From contig CADBGD010000005.1 of assembly GCA_902794115.1 (NCBI GenBank), positions 18,235-53,034 on the forward strand: a stretch of 34,800 nt of DNA, given 5' to 3'. A program made the position numbers and the translations under genes. This DNA is from Oscillospiraceae bacterium (lineage in GTDB: Bacteria > Bacillota > Clostridia > Saccharofermentanales > Saccharofermentanaceae). Of the stretch, positions 1 to 8,746 are shown piece by piece. The number at the start of each line of letters is the position of its first letter. Position 1 is the stretch's first letter. The notes beneath the pieces were generated by a model, which was given only the letters and a program-made list of their open reading frames with translations, had not been told where the DNA came from and did no database searches.

Positions 1-113
1 CCGCTTCCGCAATCAAGAAGAACTTTCTTATCGCCAATAGTCAGAAGATAACCGGACGCTGCCTGCCCCGGTCCCGGATAGCCGCCGCAGCAGCCTAAAA
101 TCGTAACTTCCAT
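1..113 (-). CDS. MBL-fold metallo-hydrolase, N-terminal fragment (runs off the left edge)
   Basis: Only the first 37 codons are inside the window. They begin MEVTILGCCGGYPGPGQAAS and continue into LLTIGDKKVLLDCGSG. This is the first beta-hairpin pattern of the metallo-beta-lactamase fold as seen in ribonuclease Z/YhfI-like hydrolases (T-x-L-G-x-x-G-x-x-P-x-x, then a strand ending in D-x-G-S-G). The metal-binding HxHxDH motif would lie outside the window, so substrate and activity cannot be judged. The ATG at 113 has an AAAGGATG ribosome-binding site. It lies 35 bp downstream of the FAD oxidoreductase stop, so it probably ends the long minus-strand transcription unit. Family call is good; specific function is unknown. 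Confidence 0.75.
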   Translation of the reverse strand, partial: MEVTILGCCGGYPGPGQAASGYLLTIGDKKVLLDCGS

Positions 114-148
114 AGAAATGCATCCTTTCCCCTGGGATTCAAATCTCA

Positions 149-1765
149 TTATACCATTTCTTCATGGAAATATCTTAAAATAAGTGCTTCCGCCTGCCTG
201 ATCCCGTCAATGGCAGAACTCATGATCCCGCCTGCATAGCCGGCGCCTTCTCCTGCGGGAAATACACCTGCCATGGAAAGGCTTTCTCCGTTTTCGTCGC
301 GACGGATCCGTACCGGCGACGAACTTCTTGTCTCCACAGCCGTCAGTACCGCATCCGGGTCATTAAAGCCATGGATCTTCTTCTCCAAAAGCACCAGTCC
401 CTCATCAAGAGTTCTGGCCACATCATCCGGCAGGACATCCCAGAGGTTAGACATGGTCACTCCCGGCCGGTAAGACGGCGTGACTTTTCCCCAGGAGGTG
501 GTCTTCTTTTTCTCGTGAAAATCCCCGACTTTCTGGGCAGGGGCAAAGTAGGCAGATTCACCTAAGGAATATGCTTTCCTTTCCAGATCACGCTGGAAAC
601 GGATACCGTTTTCCCAGGAATCATTTCCGTAATCCGCTTCATCCACACCCACAAGCATGGCCGAATTGGCATTTTCCTTATCACGGGCATATTCACTCAT
701 GCCGTTCGTGACGACTCCGCCTTCTTCTGAAGATCCGCAGACCACTTCCCCGCCGGGACACATGCAGAAAGAATAGAGTTTTCTTCCTGTTGAGGTGGAC
801 GTGACCACTTTATAATTTGCCGGACGGAGGATCTCATTTTCAAATTCATCTCCAAACTGGGCCTGATCGATCTCTTTCTGAAGATGCTCGATCCGGACGC
901 CCACGGCAAAAGGCTTGGTTTCCATATGGATCCCTCTTGAAGAAAGCATGGAAAAAGTATCTCTGGCACTATGGCCGATCGCCAGGATCAATCCCACGCA
1001 CGGAATCGTCTCCTCATCTTTTCCACTAAACGCATCCACCGAAGTGACAGAAGTGATTTTGCCGTCGGAAGATGAAATATCGGAAAGGATCCGTCCGAAC
1101 CGGACAATGGCACCTTTTCTCACCAGATCTTCCCGCATCGTGCGGATCACATCCCGCAGAATGTCCGTGCCGATATGCGGATGGGCATCGTAAAGGATCG
1201 TTTTCGGGGCGCCGTAGCGGACAAAGGTACGAAGAACCTTTTCCCGTCTCGGGTCAGACACGCCGCTGAAAAGTTTACCGTCGGAAAAAGTTCCGGCGCC
1301 GCCTTCACCGAACTGGACATTGGAATGGATATTCAGTTTTCCCGAAGAACGTAACAGTTCCACATCAGAAGTACGGGTATCAATGTCTGCGCCTCTTTCT
1401 AAAAGGACTGGACGCAAGCCAGCCTGAACTAAAGAGGCCGCGGCAAATAAACCGGCGGGACCGCATCCGCAGACCACCACAGTGCCTTTGGAGGAGGAAT
1501 CGACACGCATATCCGTAACAGGCGATGATTCGATCTCCTTTTTCAGATCCTGATCCGAAAACAGTGCATTTACCACCACACGGATATCCTTCTTATGTCT
1601 CGCATCGATGGACTTCTTCGTAAATACGCAATGCTTCGGAAGCTTTTTTCTGGACTTCTTACAAAAGTAAGCATATACATCTTTCCCGTCCGTATAGGGA
1701 TCAGAGGAAGATGGAAGTGCGGCATATTCATTAAGCGGAATCGACAGGCGGATCTCAGTTTGCAT
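149..1765 (-). CDS. NAD(P)/FAD-dependent dehydrogenase, COG2509-like
   Basis: A 538-residue flavoprotein. After about 95 residues of N-terminal domain comes a Rossmann FAD-binding site, VVVCGCGPAGLFAA, ending in the acidic LLERG. The C-terminal region has SAIDGIRQAEAL, typical of the uncharacterised NAD(FAD)-utilising dehydrogenases (COG2509 type). A GGCIG-like heme or iron-sulfur motif is not seen. Start choice: the open frame reaches back to 1966, but AGGAGG at 1772-1777 sits six bases before the ATG at 1765 and would directly abut the other ATG at 1771. The start overlaps the end of the upstream flavoprotein gene by 11 bp, implying translational coupling. The physiological substrate is unknown. 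Confidence 0.85.
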   Translation of the reverse strand: MQTEIRLSIPLNEYAALPSSSDPYTDGKDVYAYFCKKSRKKLPKHCVFTKKSIDARHKKDIRVVVNALFSDQDLKKEIESSPVTDMRVDSSSKGTVVVCGCGPAGLFAAASLVQAGLRPVLLERGADIDTRTSDVELLRSSGKLNIHSNVQFGEGGAGTFSDGKLFSGVSDPRREKVLRTFVRYGAPKTILYDAHPHIGTDILRDVIRTMREDLVRKGAIVRFGRILSDISSSDGKITSVTSVDAFSGKDEETIPCVGLILAIGHSARDTFSMLSSRGIHMETKPFAVGVRIEHLQKEIDQAQFGDEFENEILRPANYKVVTSTSTGRKLYSFCMCPGGEVVCGSSEEGGVVTNGMSEYARDKENANSAMLVGVDEADYGNDSWENGIRFQRDLERKAYSLGESAYFAPAQKVGDFHEKKKTTSWGKVTPSYRPGVTMSNLWDVLPDDVARTLDEGLVLLEKKIHGFNDPDAVLTAVETRSSSPVRIRRDENGESLSMAGVFPAGEGAGYAGGIMSSAIDGIRQAEALILRYFHEEMV

Positions 1766-3065
1766 CGTCATCCTCCTGGAACCTTTCGGCTGCGGATCTT
1801 CCGGCCAGGATCCCCGAAGAAAAAGCCCATTGAAGGTTATAGCCGCCGCAATCGCCATCCACATCCAGCACTTCCCCGCAGGCATAAAGATCCGGAACCA
1901 GTTTTGATTCCATGGTATCTGAAGAAAACTCCTCACAGGAGGCCCCGCCGATAGTGGTCTGGGCATATTCCAATGAACGGGTGCCGGACACCGGGAAAAC
2001 CCAATGGGTCATGGTATAAATGATCTGGTCGATATCCTTATCCGACAGAGACGAGATCGGAAGCGAAAGCGGCCGGTTCAAGGCGGTCTTCAGGATCATA
2101 TTTCCGATCTTCATAGGAAGGACCGACAAAAGAAGCTGCTCTAAAGGCCGGTCTGAAAAAGTTTTCCGGCGGGAAGACAGTTCTTCTTTTAAGGTCAGAC
2201 AGGTCTCATCGTCGAAAAGGCACAGAGAGACCTGCATCGGAGCGGAAAGTTTTCCTTTTCTGATCCTTCGGGAAACTTCTCCCGATACCTGAAATACCGC
2301 AGGACCGGATAATCCGTAATCCGCGAAAAGCACTTCTCCGAACTGGCGTGCCACGACTTCTCCCGAGCAAAGAAGGGAAAGATCGCAATCCATCCTCATT
2401 CCGCTTAAGGCACGAGGAACAGCCGAATCAGTTGTGATCTGTACGATCGAAGGCTTCGGCGCATAGACTTTATGACCCAGCGAAGACAGGATCTTATATC
2501 CGTCTCCGGTGGTACCGAGAGAGGGTGCACAGGCTCCGCCACATGCAACGATCAGAGCATGGCTGAAGATCTTTGTTCCATCCTGAAGTGTCAGCCGGAA
2601 CAGCTTCTTCTGCCCGACCGCATCGACTCTTCGGACTTCTTCCACAACAGATGATGTCTCCACCGTGATCTGATCCGTTTCCAGTGCAAAACGGAAAGCA
2701 TCCACCACAGACGCAGCATTTTTACTCATAGGAAAAAGCTTGTTGCCTTCATTTACAGTCAGGATCCCCAGTTCGCCGAGAAATGCCAGCGTTTCCTTTT
2801 GTGGGATCAGGGACAGGACTCTTTCCGGAAACTCTTCCTGATGGCTATGAAAATGTTCCATCGCCATATCCCGGTTGGAAAGGTTACACCGGCCGTTACC
2901 GGTAGCCAGGACCTTTTTTCCCACGCGGTCATTTTTCTCCAGGATCAGTACAGAAGCCTTCTTCTCCCCGTTTCGTGAAAGGCACTTCTGATACGAAATA
3001 GCAGCGCTCATGCCGGAAGCCCCGCCTCCGATGACCGTAAGTTCCCAGACCTTTTCTTCTCTCAT
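1755..3065 (-). CDS. HI0933/YhiN-family FAD-dependent oxidoreductase (BaiN-like)
   Basis: A 436-residue flavoprotein with an N-terminal dinucleotide-binding motif LTVIGGGASGMSAAI. It has the family signature VGKKVLATGNGRCNLSN near residue 55 and a C-terminal GGYNLQWAFSSGILAG FAD-contact motif. This matches the HI0933-like (COG2081) family, variously named aminoacetone oxidase, YhiN or BaiN. Length is close to the usual 400-430 residues. The ATG at 3065 overlaps the stop of the CYTH gene by 4 bp (ATGA arrangement), and the gene overlaps the next flavoprotein downstream. Bile-acid reductase activity has been proposed for some members, but nothing here proves a substrate. Family confidence is high; function is unassigned. 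Confidence 0.87.
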   Translation of the reverse strand: MREEKVWELTVIGGGASGMSAAISYQKCLSRNGEKKASVLILEKNDRVGKKVLATGNGRCNLSNRDMAMEHFHSHQEEFPERVLSLIPQKETLAFLGELGILTVNEGNKLFPMSKNAASVVDAFRFALETDQITVETSSVVEEVRRVDAVGQKKLFRLTLQDGTKIFSHALIVACGGACAPSLGTTGDGYKILSSLGHKVYAPKPSIVQITTDSAVPRALSGMRMDCDLSLLCSGEVVARQFGEVLFADYGLSGPAVFQVSGEVSRRIRKGKLSAPMQVSLCLFDDETCLTLKEELSSRRKTFSDRPLEQLLLSVLPMKIGNMILKTALNRPLSLPISSLSDKDIDQIIYTMTHWVFPVSGTRSLEYAQTTIGGASCEEFSSDTMESKLVPDLYACGEVLDVDGDCGGYNLQWAFSSGILAGRSAAERFQEDDDAN

Positions 3066-3715
3066 GATCCCACCTCGGAAAGAAGGGACAGACAGCGGGC
3101 CAGTTTCGATAATTTCGAATATTCGACGGATGTATGCATCCGGACAAGTTCGCCGAGTTTTTGAATATCTTCGACCTTACCTGAAGTCAATTCGATCTCC
3201 ATTTCACATATAGGAAGGCTCTTTCCGCCTCCCAGACATTTGCCGCTATCCAGACAGATTTCCATCTCACTGCTGTTAAACCGGACAAGATACGTGGTTC
3301 TGGTAAATTCCGTACGGCAGATCTCAACGATCTCTTTATCCTTCAAAGGGATCAGTACCGCCGCAGCATATTCGACCGGATCTTCCTGATCTTTTACAGC
3401 AGAAAGAAACGCATCGATATCGAAATCCCGGTCATCGGTCCGTCTGTTCCATTCAAAATGGGAGGAAAGACCGGTACGCATATCCAGTCCCCCGCGGGTC
3501 TTTACTGTCTGGATATAGTTCGATCCGACAACATGGCGGATCCGCATCGTTGATCTGGTGCCGGAAAGATAACGGGACGGCGTGTCCAGATACCGGTTCT
3601 CATATGTTTCGGTCTTCTTTTCCAGTACCGTAATACAGGACTTCAGCCATTCTTCTTCCATCACAGAAAAAAGAGCTTCATCGGAAGGGAACGTTAACTT
3701 GATCTCGTTTTCCAT
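3062..3715 (-). CDS. CYTH-domain protein (inorganic triphosphatase/adenylate cyclase-like fold)
   Basis: A 217-residue protein beginning MENEIKLTF, the E-x-E-x-K motif that defines CYTH triphosphate-tunnel metalloenzymes. Later alternating charged strands fit the tunnel walls: RYLDTP near residue 43, an MRIRHV strand, VKTRGG, FEWNRR, a CRTEFTRTTYLVRF pair and ICEMEIELTSG. Known relatives hydrolyse inorganic triphosphate or thiamine triphosphate, and a few cyclise ATP. Which applies here cannot be read from sequence. The ATG at 3715 follows GGGGAGG by five bases. A GTG two codons upstream lies in the ribosome-binding site and is unlikely. It sits in the middle of a tight operon, 21 bp from the DUF5711-like gene. 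Confidence 0.82.
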   Translation of the reverse strand: MENEIKLTFPSDEALFSVMEEEWLKSCITVLEKKTETYENRYLDTPSRYLSGTRSTMRIRHVVGSNYIQTVKTRGGLDMRTGLSSHFEWNRRTDDRDFDIDAFLSAVKDQEDPVEYAAAVLIPLKDKEIVEICRTEFTRTTYLVRFNSSEMEICLDSGKCLGGGKSLPICEMEIELTSGKVEDIQKLGELVRMHTSVEYSKLSKLARCLSLLSEVGS

Positions 3716-3736
3716 GGGCACCTCCCCGAAAACAAT

Positions 3737-4942
3737 TTACAGCGTGATCTCACGGACGCCGGCGGATGTCACCAGGCAGATGTTTTTCGAGCCGAAAAAA
3801 GCAACACGCAGCACCGGCTCATCTACCGGAATCGTGGAAGAAATGTGTGCACGGGAAAGATCCACCAGAAAAATGGAATCATCCGCAGCGATCAGCGCCT
3901 GATTTCCGGAAACATCATAATCCAGCACTTCATTTCCAAGCTGAATGTCACCGATCTTCCCGCCGTTTCCGTTGAATGTTGTCAGATGAAGAGGCTGGTC
4001 CACGCCTTCCGAATAGATCACACCACAACCGCCGGAATAAGAGAAAATGCTATACACGCATGGGAATGGCGGATTAACGGGATCGCATTTTCCATCGCCG
4101 ATCAGCACCACATCTCCAATACCGGCCACAGCCAGACGGTTCGTGCTCATATATGCCAGAAGCGGCATAACATCAGTAATTACAGGAGAATAAAAAGCAT
4201 ACTCTGTCGGCCGGGCAGTCGTTCTGTCCGAAGGAATCGAGAAGATCTTTACATGGGGGATCATCTGGGATCCGTCAGTATCCACCAATGTCACGCTGAG
4301 GGTGCTTTCATCCGGAGCAAAAGCCAGTGCCAAAGGATAACCGGATTCGTAAGAGGACCACTTTGCCAGGAAACTGCCGTCCTTTTCCATCATATACACA
4401 CAGCCGAAGGACTCCCCTTCATCTATGATGACGGCGGATAAGCCGGACGGTGCCAAAGCAATGCTTCCGATCTTTCCGGTCATATGAGACGAATAGATCA
4501 GTCCGTCTTCGGAAAACATCGCACAAAGAAAGCCTTCTGTATCGGCGATCATGGCGTACGGACCGGCAAACACAACGGAAGGGTTGCTCATTTCCATATC
4601 CACACTGAAGATCTCGTTTCCGGAGATCGAAAGATATGCCACTCTCTTGGTAGATACCTTTAAAAGACCGTTCTGGAAAGGATATAACTGCTGGGCTTCG
4701 GTATATTCACAGTCAAAACCGGCAATGGCCGAAAGCCGGAGCTGTTCTTTGGCTCCGTTTTTTGCCTCGAAATGATTTCGGAGCATATATACCAGAATAA
4801 TCGAGACGGCGGCCAGTATGACACAAAGAATGACCAGAAGCGGGGTCGCAAAGCGATGACGCTTCTTCGTGGTCGTCTGAGTCTTTTCCGCAGCACGCCT
4901 CTCTTCCGGATTTCTTTCTGATGGTCGGTTACGGTCTGTCAT
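3737..4942 (-). CDS. DUF5711-like membrane-anchored beta-propeller protein
   Basis: A 401-residue protein. A basic, Arg/Lys-rich cytoplasmic tail of about 30 residues precedes one membrane segment (ATPLLVILCVILAAVSIILVY). The extracytoplasmic remainder is a series of short strand pairs such as VAYLSISGNEIF, IGSIALAPSGLSAVI, PLALAFAPDESTLSV and QALIAADDSIFLVD, which reads as a WD40/YVTN-like propeller. This matches my recollection of DUF5711 proteins in Clostridia; no activity is known. The start at 4942 is preferred over 4957 because AAGGA lies four bases before it. It overlaps the DUF4340 gene by 14 bp. The gene order suggests it belongs with the ABC system upstream, perhaps as an envelope-side partner, but that is inference. 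Confidence 0.7.
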   Translation of the reverse strand: MTDRNRPSERNPEERRAAEKTQTTTKKRHRFATPLLVILCVILAAVSIILVYMLRNHFEAKNGAKEQLRLSAIAGFDCEYTEAQQLYPFQNGLLKVSTKRVAYLSISGNEIFSVDMEMSNPSVVFAGPYAMIADTEGFLCAMFSEDGLIYSSHMTGKIGSIALAPSGLSAVIIDEGESFGCVYMMEKDGSFLAKWSSYESGYPLALAFAPDESTLSVTLVDTDGSQMIPHVKIFSIPSDRTTARPTEYAFYSPVITDVMPLLAYMSTNRLAVAGIGDVVLIGDGKCDPVNPPFPCVYSIFSYSGGCGVIYSEGVDQPLHLTTFNGNGGKIGDIQLGNEVLDYDVSGNQALIAADDSIFLVDLSRAHISSTIPVDEPVLRVAFFGSKNICLVTSAGVREITL

Positions 4943-6410
4943 AGATTCCTTCTGCATTCTTATTATCGATGGCTTCGTTTGTCAGATTATAGGCATCCCA
5001 GATACCAAAGCCCGACATCGTTTTGCCGTTATCTTTATATAATACGCTTCTCTCTACGATAAATCCACTATAGCGGTCATCGATGAAGCAGTAATACTCA
5101 TTGTCGTTTTTCGGTACGAATTTGATCGTATAGGATTGACTATCTACCCTTGTGACATAGATCGTCGCTTCCACATTAGCAAGCTCCGGATCCGCCTCCC
5201 GCTCCATTTTATAAATCGGAATCCGGCAGATCGACTGGAAAAGCACCAGTCCGTAACAATCGCCATTCGAATCGATCACTTTGGCATTGCGCTTATCCAG
5301 AGTAAAGGTCGTTCCTTCACTTTCAAATGTTCCGGTGGTATCAAACCAGCTCTCCAATGTAAAGGTGGTATCCTTCATCGTCACTTTGGCAGAACGGAAT
5401 TCATCAAGGTATTCTTTTCTTACATATGCCTCGATCAGTTCAAAGGAAGACTTGTCCAGTCCGGGAATGGAACCGGCAAGAACGCGGAAAGTGTAGGGAT
5501 TACTGGAGCATTCCCCGTAATAGTATCCGCCTAATTCACGAGAAAGACTGATCTTCACGGTTTCGCCGGTCTTCAATGTAATCTCAAACTGATACTCCGG
5601 AGCATCCAGTCCATACGAGGCCCGGTTCTCCTCCGTTATCGGCAGGTACTGATTGGCCGGAAAATGCAGGATCGTATCGATCATTCTGACCATTTCATCC
5701 CGCGGATCTCTTTCGATCGGATCGATCACACGATACTGGGCTTCAAGAAATACACCATTATCCTTATCTTCCAGGACCTGAACTTTCCATTTATCTCCAT
5801 CCGAAGCCCGTGAAAAAGAAACCATATCCACCTGGCTCCGGTCAATGGAGGTTATGTACTGGCTGAGGAAGTTTTCAAACTTCGTCGTCAGATTCAGATA
5901 ATACGAATGGTTCGCCACATACACTTTCGGGTCCCCGTCGATCTGAAAATAGACACCGCTGCGGTCGGAAAGAACGGATCCGATATGGACCGTTTTGGTT
6001 CTTCCGTCGCCTAAACTTAAAGTGAGGGTATACTGATCCCGGTCAAGTCCGTACACACTTACCGATTCAGTCGGAGCAAAGGATTTACGGACGGAAATAC
6101 CGAGCAGGCTCTGCACATAGGAGCTGACCCGTTCGCTGTTCAGGTTCTCTATTTCAAATACGATCTGATCATGAGTTACAGAACGGATACGTCCTTCCTC
6201 ACCAAACTCAAAGGATGTCTCCATCCCTTCCGCATCCACGATCTTCAGCGAACGAAGTTCCCGTAATGCACAAAGCTCCATAGACTGTCCGGAAATATCG
6301 TCATCAAGATTCTTCTTCTGAACCGCCTGGAAGATCTTAAGGCCGACAAACAGGATCAAGAGCGCCGTAAAGATCACAGCCAGTCGTTGAAGCAAACGAA
6401 TATCTTTCAT
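4929..6410 (-). CDS. DUF4340-family protein, partner of a GldG-type ABC transporter
   Basis: A 493-residue protein with one N-terminal membrane segment (residues about 8-29) and a large extracytoplasmic part. The repeated motifs are those of DUF4340. YGLDRDQYTLTLSLGDGRTK is followed by a V-x-I-G strand, and again YGLDAPEYQFEITLKTGETV by SRELGGYYYGE; each is a beta-rich unit ending in a residue-exposed hairpin. DUF4340 proteins are commonly encoded after ABC-2 permease/GldG pairs, as here. The exact role (substrate handling or envelope assembly) is not established. ATG at 6410 has a strong AAGGAGATAGCT leader. It is 10 bp from gldG-like and overlaps the DUF5711-like gene, so the five genes form one unit. 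Confidence 0.82.
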   Translation of the reverse strand: MKDIRLLQRLAVIFTALLILFVGLKIFQAVQKKNLDDDISGQSMELCALRELRSLKIVDAEGMETSFEFGEEGRIRSVTHDQIVFEIENLNSERVSSYVQSLLGISVRKSFAPTESVSVYGLDRDQYTLTLSLGDGRTKTVHIGSVLSDRSGVYFQIDGDPKVYVANHSYYLNLTTKFENFLSQYITSIDRSQVDMVSFSRASDGDKWKVQVLEDKDNGVFLEAQYRVIDPIERDPRDEMVRMIDTILHFPANQYLPITEENRASYGLDAPEYQFEITLKTGETVKISLSRELGGYYYGECSSNPYTFRVLAGSIPGLDKSSFELIEAYVRKEYLDEFRSAKVTMKDTTFTLESWFDTTGTFESEGTTFTLDKRNAKVIDSNGDCYGLVLFQSICRIPIYKMEREADPELANVEATIYVTRVDSQSYTIKFVPKNDNEYYCFIDDRYSGFIVERSVLYKDNGKTMSGFGIWDAYNLTNEAIDNKNAEGIYDRP

Positions 6411-6420
6411 AGCTATCTCC

Positions 6421-7935
6421 TTACAAATGGCGTCTCTTTCTGTAAATATAGATACCGCAGATCAGGCTTCCCAGAGGCAGGATCGTCATAACACAGATCG
6501 ACCAGGCTGTCGCCGCAGAAGACGACAGCGGCTTGGAAAGCGAATAACTCGGTACAGATTTCGCCGGTGCCAGCACCGAGATCTCGACCCGGCAGATATC
6601 ACCCAGCATATTTCTCGTAAACACGGCGTTGTTGTCATTCAGTGATTTATCCGAATAATACTCATCAGATACAAAAGTATTCGAACCAAGCACGACAAGG
6701 CAGGAATTACGGTTATTCGAAGTATCCACAGACTGAAGCACAACCGCCTGCTGTCCGGAAGAAACTGAACTGTCGATCTGCGTATTCGGAAAATCTACCG
6801 AGGCAGATGATGAGGTAACGATCAGCGGAGAAACGATAATATTCTCTCCCCGATCCGAATACACTTTCAAATACCGGCAGTTCTCAATGCTATAGGTGTC
6901 CGGAACAGAAAGATACTTAGCGTAATCTGCATCGGCAAAAGCAATGGAAGAATACGGGTTATTCACATCCGGCAGAGCATCCGAACTGTTTTCATGGATG
7001 ATCGCCGATTCCAGAGTAATACCCATCTTCTTTGTGATTTCATTCAGATTCGGCATCTCCACTACTTTATCCTTATCAAAATCACTTACCAGAAGGACTT
7101 TTCCTCCATCGTCGAGATACGTCTTGATCAGTTCCTTTTCCGTGATCGTAAGATCCGTATCCGGGTCAATGATCATCAGGATCTCACAATCCGAAGGGAT
7201 CTCCACATTTTCGCCCTTCAGTGACAGTTCAGCAGACACCATTCCCAAAGGAGAAATGATCGTATCCAGCGCGCCATGTCCCGTAAGTCCATGTCCGCTC
7301 AGATAGTAGGCTTTCATGGATCTTCCGGAAGCAACATACAGAATAAGACCGGTCACCTTCTGCTCCACAAGATTCTTCTCCGGCACATACAGATTGTAAT
7401 AATATGCCAGATTCGAATTCCATACAAAGCAGCTGCTCGGATCCAATGTAACCATTAAATCGTCACTTTTGATTACATACGTGTATTTACGTAAGCTGTA
7501 TACATTGTTCGGATCCAGTTCAGTCATAATAAACGGATCCACATCCGGATCGACGTATTTCAGTTCGATCTTTCCATTGGCCTTATTCTCATAATCATCC
7601 ATGATGGGAACAAAATACTCACGAAGAGAAAAGTTCTTATCATCTTTATCAAAGAGGCCGTAGATCTCCACTTTTTTATTCAATGAATCCAGATAATTCT
7701 CCGTAAGAACACTGACCGAATTCGCCTTTACAGAGGTCGCATCAAAGGTAAGCGGCTTATCTAAAAGCGAATCCACGATCAGATTCAAAATAATGCAGAT
7801 ACCCACGATCAGTGCCACAGACAGCACAGATGCATATTTCAACACTTTAAAGCGGCTGTCCGACTGAACATGAACTTTCGCCGAACGGCCCGGAGTCTCC
7901 CGGAGGATACTTTCACTTGCTGTTTTTCTAGCCAT
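6421..7935 (-). CDS. GldG-family ABC-system auxiliary protein
   Basis: A 504-residue protein with an N-terminal membrane segment (about residues 35-55) and a C-terminal one (about 475-495) close to the end (IYIYRKRRHL). The extracytoplasmic core resembles the GldG/ABC-type uncharacterised transport domain. It includes KKVEIYGLFDKDD (thioredoxin-like first strand), a YYLSGHGLTGHG motif, CEILMIIDPDTDLT, and TYLDDGGKVLLVSDFD. This family accompanies ABC-2 permeases in Bacteroidetes gliding motility and, more widely, in Firmicutes with unknown cargo. ATG at 7935 follows AAGGGGG. The gene is 18 bp from the permease gene and 10 bp from the DUF4340 gene. No motility function should be inferred from the name. 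Confidence 0.85.
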   Translation of the reverse strand: MARKTASESILRETPGRSAKVHVQSDSRFKVLKYASVLSVALIVGICIILNLIVDSLLDKPLTFDATSVKANSVSVLTENYLDSLNKKVEIYGLFDKDDKNFSLREYFVPIMDDYENKANGKIELKYVDPDVDPFIMTELDPNNVYSLRKYTYVIKSDDLMVTLDPSSCFVWNSNLAYYYNLYVPEKNLVEQKVTGLILYVASGRSMKAYYLSGHGLTGHGALDTIISPLGMVSAELSLKGENVEIPSDCEILMIIDPDTDLTITEKELIKTYLDDGGKVLLVSDFDKDKVVEMPNLNEITKKMGITLESAIIHENSSDALPDVNNPYSSIAFADADYAKYLSVPDTYSIENCRYLKVYSDRGENIIVSPLIVTSSSASVDFPNTQIDSSVSSGQQAVVLQSVDTSNNRNSCLVVLGSNTFVSDEYYSDKSLNDNNAVFTRNMLGDICRVEISVLAPAKSVPSYSLSKPLSSSAATAWSICVMTILPLGSLICGIYIYRKRRHL

Positions 7936-7953
7936 TTTCGCGTCCCCCTTCCC

Positions 7954-8736
7954 TTAATTCTGACTCCAGCGTTTCTTTTCCAGCACCCGATAGGTGATGA
8001 AAACAAACACGAAAGTAAAGCTCAGGCAGAAGAATATCGGGACGATCTTAAATACACCCGAAGTAAATCCTTCTGTCTTGCTGTACGGATCAAACCAGGT
8101 GATCGCGTCACGGATCCAGTCGCCGACTGAATAGATCGCGCTATCAGAAAGACCGAACAGATGCGTGATCTTCAGAAGCGATTTCACCACTTCGGAGATC
8201 GATTCGGCAATGTTGGAAAGCATGCTCATCACAAGAAGGATAACGAAGCAGACCACAGCGGACATGATCTGGTTTTCAGTCATCGCCGATGTCAGCATAC
8301 CGACAGAGATAAACAAGGCCGCTAAGACCAGATAAGCCAGTATCGCGCCCCATGTTGCCGGGCTGATGTACCCGGAAAGGATCACCGTGACGATCATATG
8401 ACTAAACAGGCAGACCAGCATCAGTCCCTGCAATGCCAAGGCCGCCAGGAATTTTCCGATAACCGCGCTCTTCATCGAATACGGCATGGTATAAAGAAGC
8501 ACATCCGTACCGTTTTTCTTTTCCTCGGCAAACAGCCTCATGGTAATGATCGGAATCAGGATAATAAAGAAAGTCCGAAGATATTCGATCTCCATGTTAA
8601 TATCCACATAAGCCAGGCTCGAATTCAGCATTCCGGAAAAGTAATAACCGCTGATGAGGCCTAAAAGGCTGATCGCCACCCAGCCCACCGGAGTCCGGAA
8701 GTATGAAAGAAACTCTCTCTTAAAAATCGCAAACAT
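7954..8736 (-). CDS. ABC-2 type transporter permease (GldF-like)
   Basis: A 260-residue integral membrane protein starting MFAIFKREFLSYFRTPVGWV, the typical GldF/ABC-2 permease opening (cytoplasmic helix, then R-T-P-x-G before the first span). About six membrane spans follow. RLFAEEKKNGTDVLLYTMP is a characteristic ABC-2 loop (E-E-K-x-x-G-T). The open frame extends to 8826, but AGGAG six bases before the ATG at 8736 and the homologous N-terminus fix the start there. It lies 10 bp after the ATPase gene. It forms the membrane channel of the GldAFG-type system encoded here; the substrate is unknown. Confidence 0.88.
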   Translation of the reverse strand: MFAIFKREFLSYFRTPVGWVAISLLGLISGYYFSGMLNSSLAYVDINMEIEYLRTFFIILIPIITMRLFAEEKKNGTDVLLYTMPYSMKSAVIGKFLAALALQGLMLVCLFSHMIVTVILSGYISPATWGAILAYLVLAALFISVGMLTSAMTENQIMSAVVCFVILLVMSMLSNIAESISEVVKSLLKITHLFGLSDSAIYSVGDWIRDAITWFDPYSKTEGFTSGVFKIVPIFFCLSFTFVFVFITYRVLEKKRWSQN

Positions 8737-8746
8737 ATCGTTCTCC